In this document: piece after piece, positions 22,641 to 33,737 of the stretch | Position numbering within the stretch: position 1 is the stretch's first letter | Layout of the letters: the number at the start of each line of letters is the position of its first letter | The notes under the pieces: generated by a model | What the model was told of the DNA's origin: nothing | The model's input: only the letters and a program-made list of their open reading frames with translations | Databases searched by the model: none | Translations under genes and position numbers: made by a program | Origin: Triticum aestivum | Lineage: Eukaryota; Streptophyta; Magnoliopsida; Poales; Poaceae | Reading direction: 5' to 3' | Length of the DNA stretch: 64,000 nucleotides | NCBI RefSeq assembly: GCF_018294505.1 | Contig: NC_057804.1 | Location: forward strand, 255,607,251 to 255,671,250

Positions 22641-23994
22641 AAGTAGGCAGGTCCAACTGCCGAGTCGGTGAGGCCAGCGTGGTTGCGGTGGTGACCGGCG
22701 ACAGGGAAAGAGCGAAGTCGCGATGGTCGACGGCTACGGGGAAGCAGCGCCAGGACTCTGGACGGATCCGAAGTTGGAGCCGCTCCGGCGCCGTGAACAA
22801 CGGCGGGCGTGAATCTGCTCCGGTACAGTTCACGCGGCCGTCATCGAGGCAGCACCAGCAGCACGGAGTAAGAGGCGCACGGCACAGTGCACGACGGTAA
22901 ATGGACAACGTCTCTGGCCTTAGGGAGGAGGGCGGATGTGAAATTGGTGCAGTGGGGGCGCCATGGAGGTGGGGCTGAGGTTTTGCGGCTCGGGAGAAGG
23001 GAGCTTCCCGGGGAGAAGGTGATTTGGCGCCCACGAGGTATGAATGGGGGCGGGCGGGGGGCGGAGGGGGCGGGGGGGAATTGGTAGGGGAGTGGAACCA
23101 TGTCTTACAGACACATTTGTCTGAAATGTGAGGGGGAGTTACAGTTCGACCCTTGCCTATAGGCTTCTTGGCTAGGGTCTGTGTACTGAGGGTCGGGGAT
23201 AATAGAGTAACTTTGCTTCTCCCCAAATAGTGGTCGGGAGCGATTTCGGGCGAGGAGGGCGTGTTTTGAACTATAGTGGGCGCGAGCGATTTCGGGCGAG
23301 GAGAGCGTGTTTTGCCGACCATGGTTTAGGAATTATTCGGCACATGTCATTTCGGCTGAGGAGAAGGCGCGCTTGGATGAAGTTACGAACCTACCCTCGA
23401 TGTACAACGGGCCAATTAATGCGTGTCCCACATAGGACGGTAATTTCGCATCTCCCATTTTTTTGCTCGGCTGAATTCCACCGAGCAGAGAGGATGTTTA
23501 ATGGTTCGTTCAAATTTTGGGAGAACGAGCATCCACGTCTACCTTACCAAGTCGATTCGAACCAAATTTTGAAATATTAGCTTGCCACTTCTTTTTTAGA
23601 TGGAGAGATGATGCTCGGGAGTAATGTGTTTTTACATGCTCGTTGCTAGCGATTTACTATATGACAAATAGTTGACCCACTCAAAAACACGAATCAAACC
23701 CAAAATGAAATATCTCGATTCAATGAACTAGCTCATTCAGTAGGTCAAAATAGTGAACTAAATCCAAAATTGAACACCTCAATCGAGTAGCATGTTGTAT
23801 AGTATTATAGTACTCCATGAACATGTTGAAAGTCAAATTAATGAACTTGTTTGATATACGCATATATCCATTCATGTGTGGATTGCAGACAACATGTTCT
23901 CCAATTTAAATATTTGGATGCAAGTTTATATCGAAACATGGTTTATATCAGTCTGTGATGCATAAAATGCGACGTCCCCCTCTATCAGACTCAT

Positions 23995-23995
<1 letters not shown>
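22641..23995. other. GC-rich segment and intergenic region, copy 1
   Basis: 22640-23100 is GC-rich with long overlapping open frames on both strands rich in Pro, Arg or Gly. It may be the 5' end or promoter of the minus-strand gene-like region, but no frame is convincing. At about 23230-23370 a unit of about 45 bp containing GAGCGATTTCGGGCGAGGAG occurs two to three times. The rest is AT-rich with nothing recognisable. Confidence 0.4.

Positions 23996-24042
<47 letters not shown>
23996..24042. repeat. (CT)n microsatellite
   Basis: Uninterrupted CT repeat of about 47 bp; shorter CT and GT runs and a G run follow to 24157. Copy 2 has a CT run of different length and position (45281-45433). Confidence 0.95.
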
Positions 24043-24045
<3 letters not shown>

Positions 24046-24239
24046 CCGACAATCTTCAATTCTGTCGCACGCATCCGACACAAAAACCTTGTTGGTCCCC
24101 CTTCTCCATCTCTCCTCCTCTCTCTCTCTCTTTGTGTGTGTGTGGGGGGGGGGGGTCTTTCTAGTTCGCATGCATATATACACCATCTAAAGGTCTCGAT
24201 CGCACACTATGTATGATACTCTAGCTAGTCCAAGCTAGA

Positions 24240-26347
24240 TATCTTGGGTGCACTCATCGTACGCACACAAATTCCTTGGCTCTTTGCCTGTAGCTCTCTC
24301 ACGCACCACTCTGTCGTCTCGGAGCTCTTCCCCCCCTCTCTCAAACTCTCCATCCACCTGGGTCACACATACACATGCATATCTCACTCGCAGTCGATAG
24401 GCCCATCTAAAACTCTATCTCTCTCCCTCGTTCTCTCTCCATCTCACACGCACACACACACAATCTCATGCCTAGCTAGCCAAGTATGATGGTCTCTCAC
24501 TTAATTGTAGGCACACGCAGTCCCCCCTATATGTATATGACTAGCTAATCTTAGTTTCCATCACAAACATGTGCATGGTCTATCTCGATTTCTCTCGGGG
24601 CATCTTTCTATCGCGCACGCACTCCCTCGATCTCCCACCCATATAGTGCCCTCACGATCTCGAGGGGATCTCTCTATCACAAACACACCCTCTCTCCCTC
24701 CCCATGCGTCCATGCCATCCATGTGTCCCTCTCGACCTTTGTTCCTTGTTGGCCAGACCTCTATTGGACATGTGCTATAGGGGTGTCTCTCTCTGTTGCA
24801 AACAATCACACACTAGCTATATTCGTGTATCTCCTCGCCTCGCTTTTCCATCTCGGAGATGCATGCGTGATATGTTCGCATAAGAAAGGAAAAAACACAC
24901 ACTCTCTCTAATTTATCGTTTGTTGTCACTTTTTCTTCCACACACATACTCTTCTTGCACACTTACTCATTCTCCTTCACACGCACTTGACCTGTCTCGA
25001 CTTACGCACTCTCCTCAGTCCATAGCATATAGATTTATTGAAAAGTCAAACATCACAAAGTTTGACCATGTACGTGGAGAAAAACAATTACATCTAGTAC
25101 GACAAACATATACCATTAGATTCACCATGAGATGTAGTTTTGTATGATGTATCTTTGGTATTGTAGATATAAATAACATTTGCGCAAACCTAATCAAAGT
25201 TTCCAAAGTTTGACTTCTAAAAAATTTACATGCACTGCATTATCGAGCGGATGGAATATCTCTTTCCCCCTCTCAGCTATTTGACGCACCACTCAGCCTT
25301 ATCGGGGCTCCTCAATCTCTCTCAAACTTTATTGGTCAGTTTGGTTCGTGACTTGACCCTCATGCCTTGATGGCCAGTACTGCCTGGTGTGGACGTGAGA
25401 TGTAAAATATTTCTGCCTGGCCAGGCTTGTGTGGTGCTGAAGCGTTTGGTTCAAGCCTGGGACAGGCAAAGCATCAACGTCCCATCAATCAATCCATGCA
25501 GCAATTATTTACTGCTAATATCCATCCATGTTGATGTTAGCCTCGTGGCTGCACGACTAGGCACGGACAGGCGTTCAAAATCGGTCGCCTGGGCCAGGCT
25601 ACTTGCGGTGTCTGGAGCCCAGCCAGGCTAATTAAAGTGCAAGGGAACCCAGGCCAGGCGGGCTTTCTTTTTCACAGGGTAGCAGCCAAACAAGCGTGCA
25701 TGAAATCCAGCCACAACCCCAGGCCAGGCAAAAGATGCTTAGGACGCAAGCCAAACTAACCTTATATTTCCCTGGTTCACACATACACATGACTCACTCG
25801 CACTATACATATAGACCCATCCAACACTCTCCGCCCTTGTTCTCTCTCCATGTGACACGCACCCCCCTAAGTACCATAATCCCTCACTCCATCATAGGCG
25901 CAAGCACGCCCCCCCTCCTAAGTATGATTAACTCTTACTAGCGATCAGGAACACACGTATTGTCTCCTTCCATCCATACGTCTATCTCATATCTCTCGTG
26001 GCATCTTCTATCGCGCACACACCTTGTCACTCGATCTCCCACCCATGTAGTCCCATCACGATCTCCAGGGGATCTCTCTATGACAAACATACACTCTCTC
26101 CTCCCCATGTCTGCATTTTCTCCGTACATCTCTCTCGACCTCTCTCCCTTGTTTGTCAGACCCCTCTTGGCCACGTGCTAGGGGTCTTGCTCTCTTGGTT
26201 CCAAACAACCACACACTATCTCCTCACCATGCCTCCGTTGTCGAAGATGCATGTGTGATATGTTTGCATAAGACACGCACGCATTTTCTCTACTTTTATC
26301 GTGTGTTGTCCATGTCTCTTTCACACACGCACACACACTTTTTTACT

Positions 26348-26382
<35 letters not shown>

Positions 26383-26645
26383 GTTAGGGACTCTGTCACG
26401 TCCATAAGCATATGGATGTTTTGAAGAGTCAAACCTCAGAAAAGTTTGACCAGGTATATGTGGAGAAAAACATTTACATCTGGAACGATCATTAGATTCA
26501 TCACAACATGTACTTACTTCATACTATCATTTATCTTTGGTATTGTAGATATAAGTAATTTCTTTATAAACTTGGTCAAAGTTTCAAAAGTTTGACTTTA
26601 AAAAAAATGTTGGAACTATATTATCGAACGGAGGGAGTAGCTCTT
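24240..26645. repeat. Older tandem duplication of a pyrimidine-rich segment, copy 1
   Basis: Segments about 24240-25250 and about 25780-26640 are diverged direct repeats, offset about 1.4 kb. Shared landmarks are the sequence around CTATCGCGCACGCACTCC, GATCTCCCACCCAT, GGGGATCTCTCTAT, and a Stowaway-like remnant with GTCAAACNTCA and AAGTTTGACC. The second ends with a Stowaway-type terminus (ACGGAGGGAGTAG, about 26628-26640). The spacer at about 25390-25740 has nothing recognisable. There is no gene. A CT microsatellite is at 26350-26382. Confidence 0.7.
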
Positions 26646-28370
26646 TCTCTCTCTCTCTCTCTCCGCTATCTCTCACGGGCCTCCCCTCTCACTCGAACTC
26701 TCTATACCAACGGATTATACGCTCACTGTGTTAGCGTATAGCTCTGTATATTGTTTGTTGACCGGTCAACCAATCCACATGCTGCCTTGTCAGCTCGTGT
26801 TCTGTATCTTCGTGTGCTGCCCATGTGGCAGTGGGTGAAAATAAGTAAACAAGAGGCCCATCTGACACGCGGTGAAGTAAACAAAGTTGAAACCACTCGG
26901 GGTAGCACCCCGCACGCTAGTAAATTGAGGGCGCATTGACGACACACTTCTTGCGCATGAAGGACGCACTCGTGCACAATTCACCACTACGCGGCGGCAT
27001 GCACAGAAGGACGCACTCGCGCACACCCAGCACACAACACACACCAGCACACATGTACACCAGCGTCACCGCCGGTTGAGATGGACAATGAGGCAGCCAA
27101 CAAGCAGAGGCGGCTCGAGCCAAAACCGCATCCGGCGAGCCTGGACTTCATCAGCAGCCTCCCCGACGACATGTTGCTCGTCATCATCGGCCTCCTTCCC
27201 ACCAAATCAGTCGTGCGGACCGCCCTGCTCTCCAGGCGGTGGCACCCCCTCTAGCGTTGCGTCCCCCTCAACCTCACCGTCGACAGCTGCCTCTGCAACG
27301 GCGATTGCAAACGCATGGCGGCAGTCTCCAAGATCCTTTCATCGCACCCTGGGCCAGCCAGATGCCTTGACATCCGCATGTTCAGTACCAACTGCAAGGT
27401 CCAACCGAAGTTCAACAAGCGGTTCCTATCCCCTGCCCTAGATCAGCTCGAGGAGCCCAGCTTTGAAGTTGGACGATGTCGCTCTCTGCTGCCGTCCACG
27501 CTCCGCCTCACACCAACGCTGCGCCGTGCCGGCTTCAGCTCCTGCTATCTTCCCCAGATTAATGTCGCGCCCGCCCTTCTTCTCCCTCAACTCAAGCAAC
27601 TCGACCTCTTCGACGTTGTCATCTCGAAGAAGGCTATGGAACACCTGCTCCGTAGTTGTACTGCGCTCGAGTACCTTCGTCTTGAGAAAATCCACGGGTT
27701 CATTAGCCTCCACATCGCCTCGACGAATCTCCGATGGATTTATGTGTCTTGCTGCCCCTGCAACAAGACATCAATTGGGAAGAGATCACTCCAGCTTTTC
27801 CACGTTATGGTCATTGAGAATGCGCCTTTTCTGGAGAGATTGCCTGTATCCGATCTAGAAGGTCCAACAAAAATCAGGGTCGTTGACGCGCCGAAATTGA
27901 TAGCGTTGGTGTACTCGTCTGCCAAATTCTCCAAACTCTTTATTGGATCCGTAATCGTTCAGGTACAACACTCATCTTCTTCTCCGTCTTCTTCAAATTC
28001 ATATTTTTAAATTTCTTCTTGATGTCTTTATGACCGTCTTCCAGAAAATGATTCCCACAAGCTTGACCCGGTCCATGTGCACAGTGAAGATCTTAGCACT
28101 AAAATCTATCGCCCCCAATCTGGATCAAGTTGTTGGATTCCTTACATGCTTTCCGTGCACGGAGAAGCTACTCATCGAGGTGAAACTTCTTTCCTATAAT
28201 TAAACGACAATCACAACATAGCTCAATTTTTTCGTAATTTTCCCAAATTATGATGACAAGTGTAGTGTTCAAAACTGCATCTACGCACTGCACCGAAAGA
28301 AATGTTTTTAGTATTTTTTTATCACGTGATCACCTGCATCGCTTTTATGCTGTACTACTATAGTAGCCTA

Positions 28371-28436
28371 GGCTAGTCATAGTGGAAAGTAACATAGACT
28401 ACTCCAGTAACTCTATGGTTACCCTAAGAGCAAGTA
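28371..28436. mobile_element. Truncated Tourist-like MITE end, copy 1
   Basis: GGCTAGTCATAGTGGAAAGTAAC resembles the terminal repeat of the complete Tourist-like MITE at 56287-56546. Only one end is present. It is also in copy 2 near 50059-50124, so it predates the duplication. It lies in intron 2 of the F-box gene. Confidence 0.55.
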
Positions 28437-28644
28437 CTACCTCCATCCTGGTTTACTCTTCCAATTTTGTAGTATCAAAATTTGACCATAGATTTAACTG
28501 ACAAAATGTTAATGCATGTCACTAAGCACTATATCATTAGATTCGTATTTGAACATAATTTCAAATGGTGTAATTTTTAGTGACATGCATTGGCATTTTC
28601 TTAGGTAAATCTATGGTCAAAATTTTATACTAAATATGAGGTAG
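28437..28644. mobile_element. Stowaway MITE in F-box intron 2, copy 1
   Basis: 208 bp, ends CTACCTCCATCC and GAGGTAG, flanked by TA. It contains the GACATGCATT and TTTGACCATAGATTTAA palindromic arms typical of this family. Its counterpart is at 50125-50332. Confidence 0.75.
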
Positions 28645-28646
28645 TA

Positions 28647-28752
28647 TTCCCTCCATCCCAAAATTCTTGTCTTACATTTGTTTAGATACGAATGTATCTA
28701 ACACTAAAATGTAACTAGATACATCCGTATTTAGACAAATTTAAGACAAGAA
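28647..28752. mobile_element. Stowaway MITE, right end deleted, copy 1
   Basis: Starts CCCTCCATCCCAAAATTC and folds back around AGATACGNATGTATCTA. It lacks the right terminal bases and about 57 bp that are present in copy 2 (50335-50457 and following). Confidence 0.7.
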
Positions 28753-29138
28753 TTCACTTGTGAGGCATTTGGCATCGATGCCCCTCCATTGCTCACCTGG
28801 TGCCCCAATCTGGATCACCTACTTTGCTCCGGTGCCAAATTAACTCACGCAATGAAAAAAACACTGCGTGGGAGAGAGAGATGACTGAGGCAATAAAAAC
28901 ACTTGTTTGGGAGAGTAAGAGGCTGGTGTAGTTGGTTTTATTGATTTGTTTATACATGTTGGTCTGTGTGCACAGCGGTGCCAACTCTCTCACATCGCGA
29001 GAGCGGTGCCAAAATCTTTTGATTTGACATCGATGCATATTATGTGGCATACTTTTGCGAAATATGGCATCGGCCACATAGTGGAAGGCAACAAATGCCC
29101 AAGCTCTTCATGTGCTCCTAGTTAAATGAGAGGAAACC

Positions 29139-29141
<3 letters not shown>

Positions 29142-29176
<35 letters not shown>
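29142..29176. repeat. (GA)n microsatellite, copy 1
   Basis: Uninterrupted GA run inside F-box intron 2; the equivalent run in copy 2 (50882-50912) differs in length. Confidence 0.95.
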
Positions 29177-29180
<4 letters not shown>

Positions 29181-29592
29181 CACTAGCCAGCCAACCCTAT
29201 CGTATGAGCGAATGATATTGCTACCTCTTGATGACACGGCAATCTTATACAGCCAGCTGCACTAATATGTTCTATTTTTTGTACATAAAAAAGACCCGAA
29301 AGTGAAAAATGTGCCGCACTATAACAATCTCATCGAATGCCTTGATCTCCATCTTACAGAAATTGATTTGATCGACAATCGAGGCAGCACATCTGAGATT
29401 AAATTGGCCAGGTTCTTTGTTTTGGAGGCAAGTGTGCTCAAGGTAATGAGGTTTGGCATTCTGTGGTGCAACAATGAATTGCGTGCTGATCACCGCAAGC
29501 GTCTAAGCCTAAATGACAAAGTCTCCGCAGAAGCTGAATTTGTTTTTGAAACATCAAGTGGCCAGAGACTCCAAAACCTATTTGCCCATTAG

Positions 29593-31028
29593 TGACTTGT
29601 CAGGGCGGTGGATTTTAGTTTGTATGATAATGTTGCATCCACCTAAAGTAATGAAAGTTCTTACGCAAACTTCCTAGTAGTTCCCTCTTCGTAGGTGCAA
29701 CATTACTCCTAACATTTGTAATATCAGTTTGAAACTTGTAATATTGCCATATCCTATTCCTGCATTTTCAAAATCCTGCAAATCAAACAGGTCCTGAGTT
29801 GGTGATGATGTTGTGCCTCCCATCTTTCACCAATAGTCGTCGGATCTAGATCCGACGCATACAAACCAAGCTTCTCCATTTTTGCAAAAAGATGCTCACA
29901 CTTGTTCCCTATTTACAAACAACTCATTGTCTCTCACAATCAGCCTTATCTCCTCCCCACCACATCTAGAAGGCCGTGGAAAAATCTGGCGCAATGGCCG
30001 CCGCCGCCGCCGTCCACCCCCAATCTTGGTGTTCCGTGCAATGCACGGGCATCTATGCACAGGAAATTATGTCGAACAGGGCTAGTTGTAAGTAGGCTAG
30101 CTCTACAGCCATGGTGATAGTGACTGCAGACGGTGAGGCTGACTATGGTATGCCAAACACGGTGCCAATACTCAGGTGTCATCTCCGGTGCAGGGTCTTG
30201 TCACTTCACTGTGAGGAGCAGCATGTAATAATTTAACCAACGGGTAGTACAGTGCTAGTACTTATACTACTACATTGGTAGTACTACTACTAGTACTAGT
30301 AGCACCACCATCTGGATTTAGGAGTATTACCACGTCCATCTGGATTTTAGTATTTGACTAGCAATATCTAGTAATGCATGTCACAAAAATGTACTACTCC
30401 CTCTGTAAATAAATACATGGTGTTTTATTCCTATCGGCGAGAGAACTCAATGTCTTTTTGCTAACTAGAGTACTAATAGGATTACATGCAATGAACTAAA
30501 CACTGCATGTCATGTTTGGTAGTCTCAAGTCATTGAACACATGCACGGCCCACATCTCTCATTGGTTGATATGTCACGAAATAAGAAACAAGGAGGGAGT
30601 TAATGCATCATGCCCAAGTGTTTTGGGATTATTTGCTTTTCGTAAGGTGACTTACACAACATTTTTGTTTACATGCATTAACATTTTATTAGTTGAATCA
30701 AAGGTCAAAACTTGGCGCAAAATGCAAAGGGGACCAATAAACTAGTAAACATCAAACTTCTCTTGTTTGGCCAAAACTAGAGGTCCGGTGAGATGACTAT
30801 ACTGCACCGGCACGGAGGGGGACGCAACTTAATTGACTTACGGCAACTGCCTTTGGGTGAATGACACATGGGCCCAAGGGGTGGCTGGCCCATCTATCAT
30901 ACAGCCGAAGGCAGGTGCAGTAGAGGGCTGAGAGTAGTACAAAATCCTACGCACCTATGCACACTAACCAAGGGCAAGAGTGATCACTCGAATCGCAAGA
31001 TCAGTTGACTAGAAGCTAAGCTAGACCC
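29593..31028. other. Intergenic, copy 1
   Basis: Between the F-box gene and the small gene. It holds a low-complexity AGTACTACTAGTACTAGTAG tract near 30280-30300 and a partial MITE end (TACTCCCTCTGTAAATAAA, 30397-30417). There is no gene I can support; short frames around 29880-30180 are not convincing. Confidence 0.5.
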
Positions 31029-31601
31029 ATGGAGGCGATGAGCGCGAGCATCAGCCGGCTGTGCCAGATGGTCCACGACGCTGGCCTGCGGCCCGACACT
31101 GAGGAACGTCTCCAGGTAGTATTTCTTGAGGCCGACGGGGCAAGGGGCCGCTTGGACGACAGCTTCGTCTCCTTGTTCGACGAGGTCCTCGTCGGTTTCC
31201 TCGACAAGTTCACCGTCGTCAAGAAGCTCGCGGACGACTTTGACGTACGCCTCCAGCCGACGCGCCTAGGCTCTTTGATGATCGCCACCCTCAATGGTCA
31301 CTATGGTGACAACCTCTTCGACGCACTGGTGGTCCTGCGACTGCCCGCTGTCACGCCGGAGAATGTCCACCTCGAGGCCGCGCTCGCCGCGTAGTGCCTG
31401 GCGCAGCAAGACACCATCAACATAATCACCTATGTCTACGTGCAAATTGTCCACAAGGACTACTACATGCAAGAGGAGGACGATCGGACGCTGGCCTTCT
31501 TGGACCACAGGGCAACCATGGACGGCATTGTTCAGACGCACGTTGAGCTCGCCGCCAACGCTGCTGCTCCTCACACGTCGGTTGGTGACCTGGCGCACTA
31601 G
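31029..31601 (+). pseudogene. Small unrecognised gene, copy 1 (in-frame stop)
   Basis: A frame of 190 codons starts MEAMSASISRLCQMV and ends SVGDLAH, with a high-GC codon pattern unlike the surrounding AT-rich DNA. It is broken by TAG at 31392-31394, where copy 2 has CAG. Visible features are an amphipathic N-terminal half (SFVSLFDEVLVGFLDKF) and a downstream half with HKDYYMQEEDDRTLAFLD. No signal peptide, membrane segment or named domain was recognised. The stop alone leaves a 121-residue product. The copy 2 version has a different lesion, so the frame was once conserved. Function unknown. Confidence 0.55.
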
Positions 31602-33737
31602 GGCGTGAGGATTTCGTTGATGGATCCGTATGTATTTTTATCTTTCCGTTAAATCCATGTAGTAGTATATGATACTACTAGTAATTATCTTACCTTTCAA
31701 GTCAACTTCATAATTTTCGTACGTACTCCATGCATGAACGGCACCAGAACCAAAATTCCCATTACTCTAGGCAAAATCATTATTTTCTATCTATCGGTCG
31801 CGCCATGGAGCAGAACCAAATTTTACAAGTTACGAGTTCAAAAGGAAAAGCCTGCCGTGTTCGCGTCGCACCCCCACACGGTTGGTCTGGCACGCCGCTC
31901 AAGCGGGAATGCGTGTGGTGTTGCATTTTCACTTACAAGTGGGACCGCAGTTGAGCAAACCGACTATCGGAAAACCCCCACCCCGCCTACCGCGCGATGG
32001 CTGAGAAAATAGGAGGGAGAAGAGATGGCTTTAGCACAGACTCCAATAAAATTGGTGTCGGATGGGACTCATGTGGGTGGCGTGTGCCGTACTGCTAGAC
32101 GTGAATGCTAGTTATGGCCCATGCCACCCCACTATATCGAGCCTATATCGAGGTATGTAGAACAAATTTCCTGGAGTCCGTGCTCGGCCCTCCTCTATCT
32201 CTCTTCTCAGCCAGCCAGCGGACGCGCGGAGCCCATCGTCTATTTGCTCCCATGCGGTCCCACATGTCAGTGAAAACACAAGAGGACCCACTGAACCTGC
32301 ACATCTTTCACCTCGACGTGCTGGTGATGAAAAACAAATCCAATAAAGATATTCGGTGGCCGCTTTTGGAGTTACTCAAGAGTAGTAAGATTCTATTTAC
32401 AGATTAACCCAAGATGCACATCTCGTGGCTTCAACTACCACTCTATTTTCTTGCATGACACGACCTAGATGCTGGATGTCCCACGTGTCGGCAAAAGGAG
32501 CAAGAACCCGACCAAATCTTCCGTTGTGCTCTCGGATTAGACTAGTTGTGCTCACTGAAATTTTTTATTGTGTACTCCCTCCATTCCAAAATACTTGACT
32601 TCCATTTGGCCAAAAATGGATGTACCTATATACTAAAACATGTCTAGATACATATATATTTTGACAAATAGAAGGCATGTATTGTGCAACGGAGGGAGTA
32701 GAATGGATGCAAGTCTTGGTATTGGGAAGAAGAGTACATTAATATATTGATAGAGCGCAATTTAGTAGATGTTCTAGCATTTTTAGCTAGCATAGAGGCT
32801 AGAGATGAGACTAGTTCACTTGTTGATACTCCTACTAGAATAGAGGCTAGACATGAGACTAGATGCGAGGAAGCAATGTCTACTTCTTTACACTCTAAGA
32901 AGAAATAATCACGCAAGATTGAGCCTCCATAGATCAACAATGAATGCATCGAGAAGGCACTAATCCAACTTATAGGAGCAGTTATGGAAGTTGGATATCT
33001 TCTAGAGTACTACTAGTAAAATGTATTCTTGTGGTTCTTGTTTTCTTTGGTCTTGCTTTTCTAGTCAAAATTATCATTAGAGTTCATGCAAAACGGAGGT
33101 TCGTTTGGTGTCGTGCGTTGGAGTTGGCCTTAAAAGTGGGACCGCAGTTGAGGAAACCGACTATCGGCATACCCCCACCTCGCCCGCTGCGTGATGGCTG
33201 AAGTTAGAGAAACCATGAGGTTGAAGAGATTGCTCTAGCACGGAGTCCAAGAAATAATATGGTGTCAGATGGATGTCGTGGTGGTGGCGTGTGCCGTACT
33301 CCTAGACGTGAATGCTTGTTCTGGCCCATGCCACCCTAATACTCCTACTACTTACTATATAGTACTAGTATCAAGGATTCGAGGTGCTGGTTACGTACAG
33401 CGAACACATATTAACATCTGGCTACAGTAAAAACACCCGCCCGACGCATGAAGCATGTGAATCTAGTACAAATAGTGTACTAGAGTACTATTGTTGATTG
33501 GCCTCATCCGATAACATGTTGCAATGCACGTACAATTCTGTATTCGGAAAAGAAATTGCCTCATCGCACCACTCACTCAGAGAAGCGACTCGAAAGCCAT
33601 TCATAAATTTAGTAAGTTTATCACAGGCATATCATTTTATTACATACAACAGGTCATCAACCCACATCGACAACGAGGATACATTATAAATACTTAAGTT
33701 TTCACCACACAACAAATAAAAAGCAATGAAATGAGCT
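31602..33737. other. Intergenic with diverged direct repeat, copy 1
   Basis: About 200 bp at 31938-32135 recurs at 33138-33340, offset about 1.2 kb (shared GGGACCGCAGTTGAG, CGACTATCGG and GCCCATGCCACCC). Other sequence holds a Stowaway MITE. There is no intact gene. Confidence 0.6.
32575..32698. mobile_element. Stowaway MITE, copy 1
   Basis: 124 bp, ends CTCCCTCCATTCC and GGAGGGAG, flanked by TA. Present at the same place in copy 2 (54508-54631), so it is older than the duplication. Confidence 0.85.

Larger units (their letters stand above)
27081..29592 (+). pseudogene. F-box/FBD gene, copy 1 (nonfunctional)
   Basis: Three exons: 27081-27962, 28045-28179 and about 29285-29592. Exon 1 encodes an N-terminal F-box (LPDDMLLVIIGLLPTKS, about residues 25-65) and leucine-rich segments. 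Exon 2 continues the LRR, and exon 3 encodes an FBD-type end (ARFFVLEAS, then VMRFGILW). F-box/FBD/LRR proteins serve as substrate receptors of SCF ubiquitin ligases (family knowledge). Lesions seen: TAG at 27252-27254 (codon 58, where copy 2 has Trp); the exon 3 acceptor reads TTGTACAT instead of the TTGCAGAT in copy 2; and one A is missing at the start of exon 3, shifting the frame. The first intron keeps CAG/GTACAA and TTCCAG/AAAA sites. The second intron carries Stowaway MITEs. Confidence 0.85.

Noticed and set aside
22591..23322. 243-codon minus-strand frame
   Set aside because: GC-rich, Pro/Ser/Arg-rich, overlapping open frames on the other strand, no domain; the counterpart in copy 2 is not kept as one frame.
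23926..24190. Frames of alternating Ser-Leu or Glu-Arg
   Set aside because: Pure translation of the CT/GA microsatellite.
29882..30182. Small frames around 29.9-30.2 kb (also 51.6-51.9 kb)
   Set aside because: Short, overlapping on both strands, no splice or domain support; conserved between copies only because of the recent duplication.
31029..31601. Resemblance to a histidine phosphotransfer (HPt) protein
   Set aside because: The start has a loosely similar LDDSF pattern, but the HQLKGSS phosphorylation motif is absent, so I left it unrecognised.
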